Assembly (NCBI GenBank): GCA_030613375.1
Contig: JAUWMC010000003.1
Span: forward strand, 1-48,867
Direction: 5' to 3'
Origin: Microcaldota archaeon
GTDB lineage: Archaea; Micrarchaeota; Micrarchaeia; Anstonellales; Bilamarchaeaceae
DNA: 48,867 nt
Shown here: in pieces, positions 46,328-48,867 of the stretch
How the letters are laid out: the number at the start of each line of letters is the position of its first letter
How positions within the stretch are numbered: position 1 is the stretch's first letter
Translations under genes and position numbers: made by a program
Notes under the pieces: model-generated
Told to the model about the DNA's origin: nothing
Databases searched by the model: none
Seen by the model: the letters and a program-made list of their open reading frames with translations, nothing else

Positions 46328-46885
46328 CTATTTGTGGTGCCCCGCATATTTTGCTGCAAACCCGATCATCAGTTGGGAAAGCCCGCTGAAGAGCAAGTCG
46401 ATTCCAAAGAGCAGGCCGATTACCCAAATAGCATCCGAGGGCCAGCCTCCAAGAATCAATGCACCGAGCAACAGGGAGAGCAAACCATCAAAGGTGAGCC
46501 ATTCCCAGTAAACATCCGGCTTAATCTTGAATGCAAGCGCAATCTTGAACATTCCTCCAATTAGGAGGGCGAGCCCAAGCAGAAGGGTAAGCGTAATCTC
46601 GCCCTGGAGCGGATAAACAAGGAACAGCAAACCCACAACAAGGTAGAGGAGCCCTGCAAGGAAAGTAAATAGAAACCCTCCCCATCTCCTCGCCTGGAAG
46701 GCAAGGACAACCTGAGTAAGACCTGCTACGAGCAGGACGATTCCAAAGAGGATCTCAACTGCGAACGTGCCTGCAACCGGGAACATAATTACTGCAAACC
46801 CGAAAAGGAGGAGCAGCATACCGAGTGCAAAGAACCACGCCCACTTCATGTGGAGTTCTTCGGCCAGTGCTTTAGTTTTAGCCAT
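46328..46885 (-). CDS. HdeD/DUF308-like membrane protein (start at MAKTKALAEELHMKW)
   Basis: Six-TM pattern with repeated GxxLLxxGxxxφ segments. Confidence 0.8.
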   Translation of the reverse strand: MAKTKALAEELHMKWAWFFALGMLLLLFGFAVIMFPVAGTFAVEILFGIVLLVAGLTQVVLAFQARRWGGFLFTFLAGLLYLVVGLLFLVYPLQGEITLTLLLGLALLIGGMFKIALAFKIKPDVYWEWLTFDGLLSLLLGALILGGWPSDAIWVIGLLFGIDLLFSGLSQLMIGFAAKYAGHHK

Positions 46886-47027
46886 TTTCTTCACCTGATG
46901 GAGAATCCAGCTAAATAATATAAATGTTAGTGGAGAGGAGTTTAGTGCGACTAGTAGGCGGTGACCAAACAATACACGACCCAAAGTAGTAGTTGCCCAT
47001 ATTCTAGACTTTTTTATCTGAATTTTC

Positions 47028-47480
47028 CTACTTTGAGCTCACCCATGCAAGTATTCCCAGGGAGATTGTTGCGAAAGCCATGGGGATTATAGCAAAGAGC
47101 CCTTGCTTGCCGAATATTCCAAACATCACGTGAAGGAGGGGATTGCTGCTTATTGCAAATAGCATGAAGGAGATTACTGCGAGCAGTATTCCAAGGGTGA
47201 AGCGGCTTCTTAGCTCCAGGTAATCCTTGAGGTAAATGAACACCAGGTATGCGGAAATCAGGAGCATTATGGAGGAGATAGAGCTCATAATGTAGAGGGA
47301 GCTTTGCTTGACTGCTTCGAGCTCGCGCCTGCTTTCCAGGCCCTTGAATGGGGCAAGTGCATCTGCAACAAAGAATATTCCTATGCAGAGCACTACTGCA
47401 AGCAGCGTAAAGCCCGCTGCCTTAAAACTGTAATTATTTTTTTCTTTTTTTGCTTCCTTTTCTTTTGCCATTTTTTTCAC
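47028..47480 (-). CDS. Membrane protein, four TM, unknown
   Basis: Hydrophobic segments; overlaps 3' end of upstream HTH gene. Confidence 0.6.
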   Translation of the reverse strand: MKKMAKEKEAKKEKNNYSFKAAGFTLLAVVLCIGIFFVADALAPFKGLESRRELEAVKQSSLYIMSSISSIMLLISAYLVFIYLKDYLELRSRFTLGILLAVISFMLFAISSNPLLHVMFGIFGKQGLFAIIPMAFATISLGILAWVSSK

Positions 47481-47751
47481 CTTTCAGGAGTTCCTTGAGG
47501 AACTCGTTCTCTTCCCATTCCGGGCTTATGAAGAATACCTGGCCATAGCCGGTCTTGGGAGTATATATTATGTCATTTTCAATGAGGAGCTCAACATGCC
47601 CCTGGATGGTTTTGTAGTCCAAACTTAGCTCCATGGCAAGCTTCCTTGTGTTCATTGGCTTGCTGTTGAGCACGTTTAGTATGCGTATTCTTGTGGGGCC
47701 TCCCCTGGATGCGTTCAAAAGCCAGTAGAGGACCCTAGTCCTGGAATCCAT
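47434..47751 (-). CDS. Winged-helix (ArsR-like) regulator
   Basis: RIRILNVLNSKPMNTRKLAMELSLDYKTIQGHVELLIENDIIY. Confidence 0.85.
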   Translation of the reverse strand: MDSRTRVLYWLLNASRGGPTRIRILNVLNSKPMNTRKLAMELSLDYKTIQGHVELLIENDIIYTPKTGYGQVFFISPEWEENEFLKELLKGEKNGKRKGSKKRKK

Positions 47752-47881
47752 CCAAAGAGGTTAGACCGGGTAGAGTTTAAAAAAGTAGGGAATATTCCGG
47801 CGTAATTTGGGGTTTATTTGGATAAAAAATCGGAAAAATCCTTTATAAAAAGCCTGCTTTTTCCATAGCAGGTGATACCAT

Positions 47882-48445
47882 ATGAATGGAAAACTAGCAG
47901 CATCCGTTCTTGCAATTTTCTGCCTGTTTGGCATGACTTTTGCAGGATTCGGAATGGATAAAGGAATGGAAGGGGAGCGCGAAGAGCTTCCCCTGGAAAT
48001 AAGGGCCAATTTCATGCAGGCAATGCATGAAGGAAATTATGATAAGGCCATGGAGCTCCATGAGGAGTACGGGATTGGTGGAAAAAAGATGGAGCACGCA
48101 ACCCCTGAGATGTTTGAGCTGAGGGGAGAAATCTTCTCTGCACAGATTGCAGGAGACTGGCTTGAGGCAGTAACGCTTCAGGATAAGATCATGGAACTTG
48201 TAAGAGCGACTGTGCAGGCTCACTTCCAAGAAAGGAATGAGGAATGCAAAGCCTTTATGGAAAATGAAGAAGTTCAGGAGCTCATGAAGGAAGCGCACGA
48301 GGCAATGGAATCAGGAGACATTGGGAAGGCAAAGGAAATCCGCGAACAGCTCAAGGAGATCGTGCCTGAAGAGTGTGCAAAACCAGGAATGAGGCTGCAC
48401 AAAAGGGGAAGGGGAATGCAAATGCAGCCCTCTATTGTGGAGTAA
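47882..48445 (+). CDS. Secreted helical Met-rich protein, unknown function
   Basis: Signal peptide MNGKLAASVLAIFCLFGMTFAGFG; helical body. Confidence 0.7.
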   Translation: MNGKLAASVLAIFCLFGMTFAGFGMDKGMEGEREELPLEIRANFMQAMHEGNYDKAMELHEEYGIGGKKMEHATPEMFELRGEIFSAQIAGDWLEAVTLQDKIMELVRATVQAHFQERNEECKAFMENEEVQELMKEAHEAMESGDIGKAKEIREQLKEIVPEECAKPGMRLHKRGRGMQMQPSIVE

Positions 48446-48468
48446 TCCACAATTCCCTTTTTTCTTTT
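48434..48468 (+). terminator. Hairpin ATTGTGGA-GTAA-TCCACAAT followed by T-rich tract
   Basis: Perfect 8-bp stem, stop codon TAA lies in loop, then TCCCTTTTTTCTTTT. Confidence 0.65.
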
Positions 48469-48510
48469 ATTTTTCAGGATTAGAAAAAGAAAAAATAAAG
48501 AAAGAAAAAT

Positions 48511-48756
48511 CTATTTCTTCTCAAACCTATTGTAGAGCCAGGCAAATGCATAGCATCCAATGAAACCATCTATGAATCCGTAAATAAGGCCGAGAATGCT
48601 GCCTACGAACCCTTCAGTATATCCAAGATAAAGAGTTCCTAGCCCATTAATAAGTCCTGTTGCGAGTCCGGTCAGTCCGAGCAAAGCCATGGAAAATACG
48701 GCAATGCCCCAGATTAACCCTCCTGCAATACCAAACGCTTTTGGGTTTAAAGCCAT
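48511..48756 (-). CDS. Small Gly-rich membrane protein (holin-annotated type in archaea/bacteria)
   Basis: MALNPKAFGIAGGLIWGIAVFSMALLGL...IYGFIDGFIGCYAFAWLYNRF. Confidence 0.7.
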   Translation of the reverse strand: MALNPKAFGIAGGLIWGIAVFSMALLGLTGLATGLINGLGTLYLGYTEGFVGSILGLIYGFIDGFIGCYAFAWLYNRFEKK

Positions 48757-48867
48757 ACGATCGCCAAGTGCATAAATAATTCAAGATTTTTTATTTTTAG
48801 GCTGGTGGTTTTGAAACTTTAGAATCATTAAAAACAGGGGAACCAATCGGGTAAAACCAACACGTAT

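Noticed and set aside
45565-46359. Hydrophobic N-terminus (FYFFPFFILLVI) of the HTH_10 ORF as a membrane anchor
   Set aside because: More likely upstream of the true GTG start near 46293; this stretch overlaps the 3' end of the neighbouring HdeD-like gene
36657-46900. tRNA-Ser 3'-end duplication marking an integrated element
   Set aside because: I looked for a second copy of the tRNA 3' sequence (TTCAAATCTCTCTCTCGGC) downstream by eye and did not find one; no integrase gene recognised
46983-47036. CAAAGTAG...CTACTTTG 8-bp inverted repeat
   Set aside because: Long 38-nt loop and partial overlap with coding sequence; plausible by chance
1-48867. CRISPR array or IS element
   Set aside because: No regularly spaced direct repeats with unique spacers seen, and no transposase or flanking terminal inverted repeats recognised

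Overview
This 48.9-kb window looks like an archaeal chromosome segment, plausibly DPANN-type (Micrarchaeota/Diapherotrites-like), although lineage is an inference. It opens with the 5' end of a 16S rRNA on the minus strand. Core genes include ABCE1/Rli1, Alba, AspRS, carA-carB-argF, ArgRS, Rio1, aIF1A, aIF2-beta, AhcY, an MTA/SAH deaminase, ribosomal P1-P0-L1, the SBDS-Rrp4-Rrp41-Rrp42-L37Ae-Rpo12-Pcc1-prefoldin-DHH operon, PurA and a tRNA-Ser(UGA). The accessory content is: a 1601-aa secreted protein next to a possible SecB-like chaperone; an HTH-MNT/HEPN module with a four-half-site operator; a RelB/RelE-like pair beside the tRNA; and a 36.7-46.3 kb block. That block holds a membrane-anchored PLP enzyme fusion, a HerA/VirB4-like ATPase, four overlapping Cys/Asn-rich paralogous genes (six modules, A-B fused / A / B / A-B fused) and a Bat-type HTH regulator. 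The most notable single observation is an ORF absent from the supplied track (33347-33484). It sits in the position expected for RNA polymerase subunit Rpo12/RpoP, keeps the family spacing and C-terminal motif, and has lost all four zinc-ligand cysteines. All functional calls come from reading the sequence; no database searches were run.
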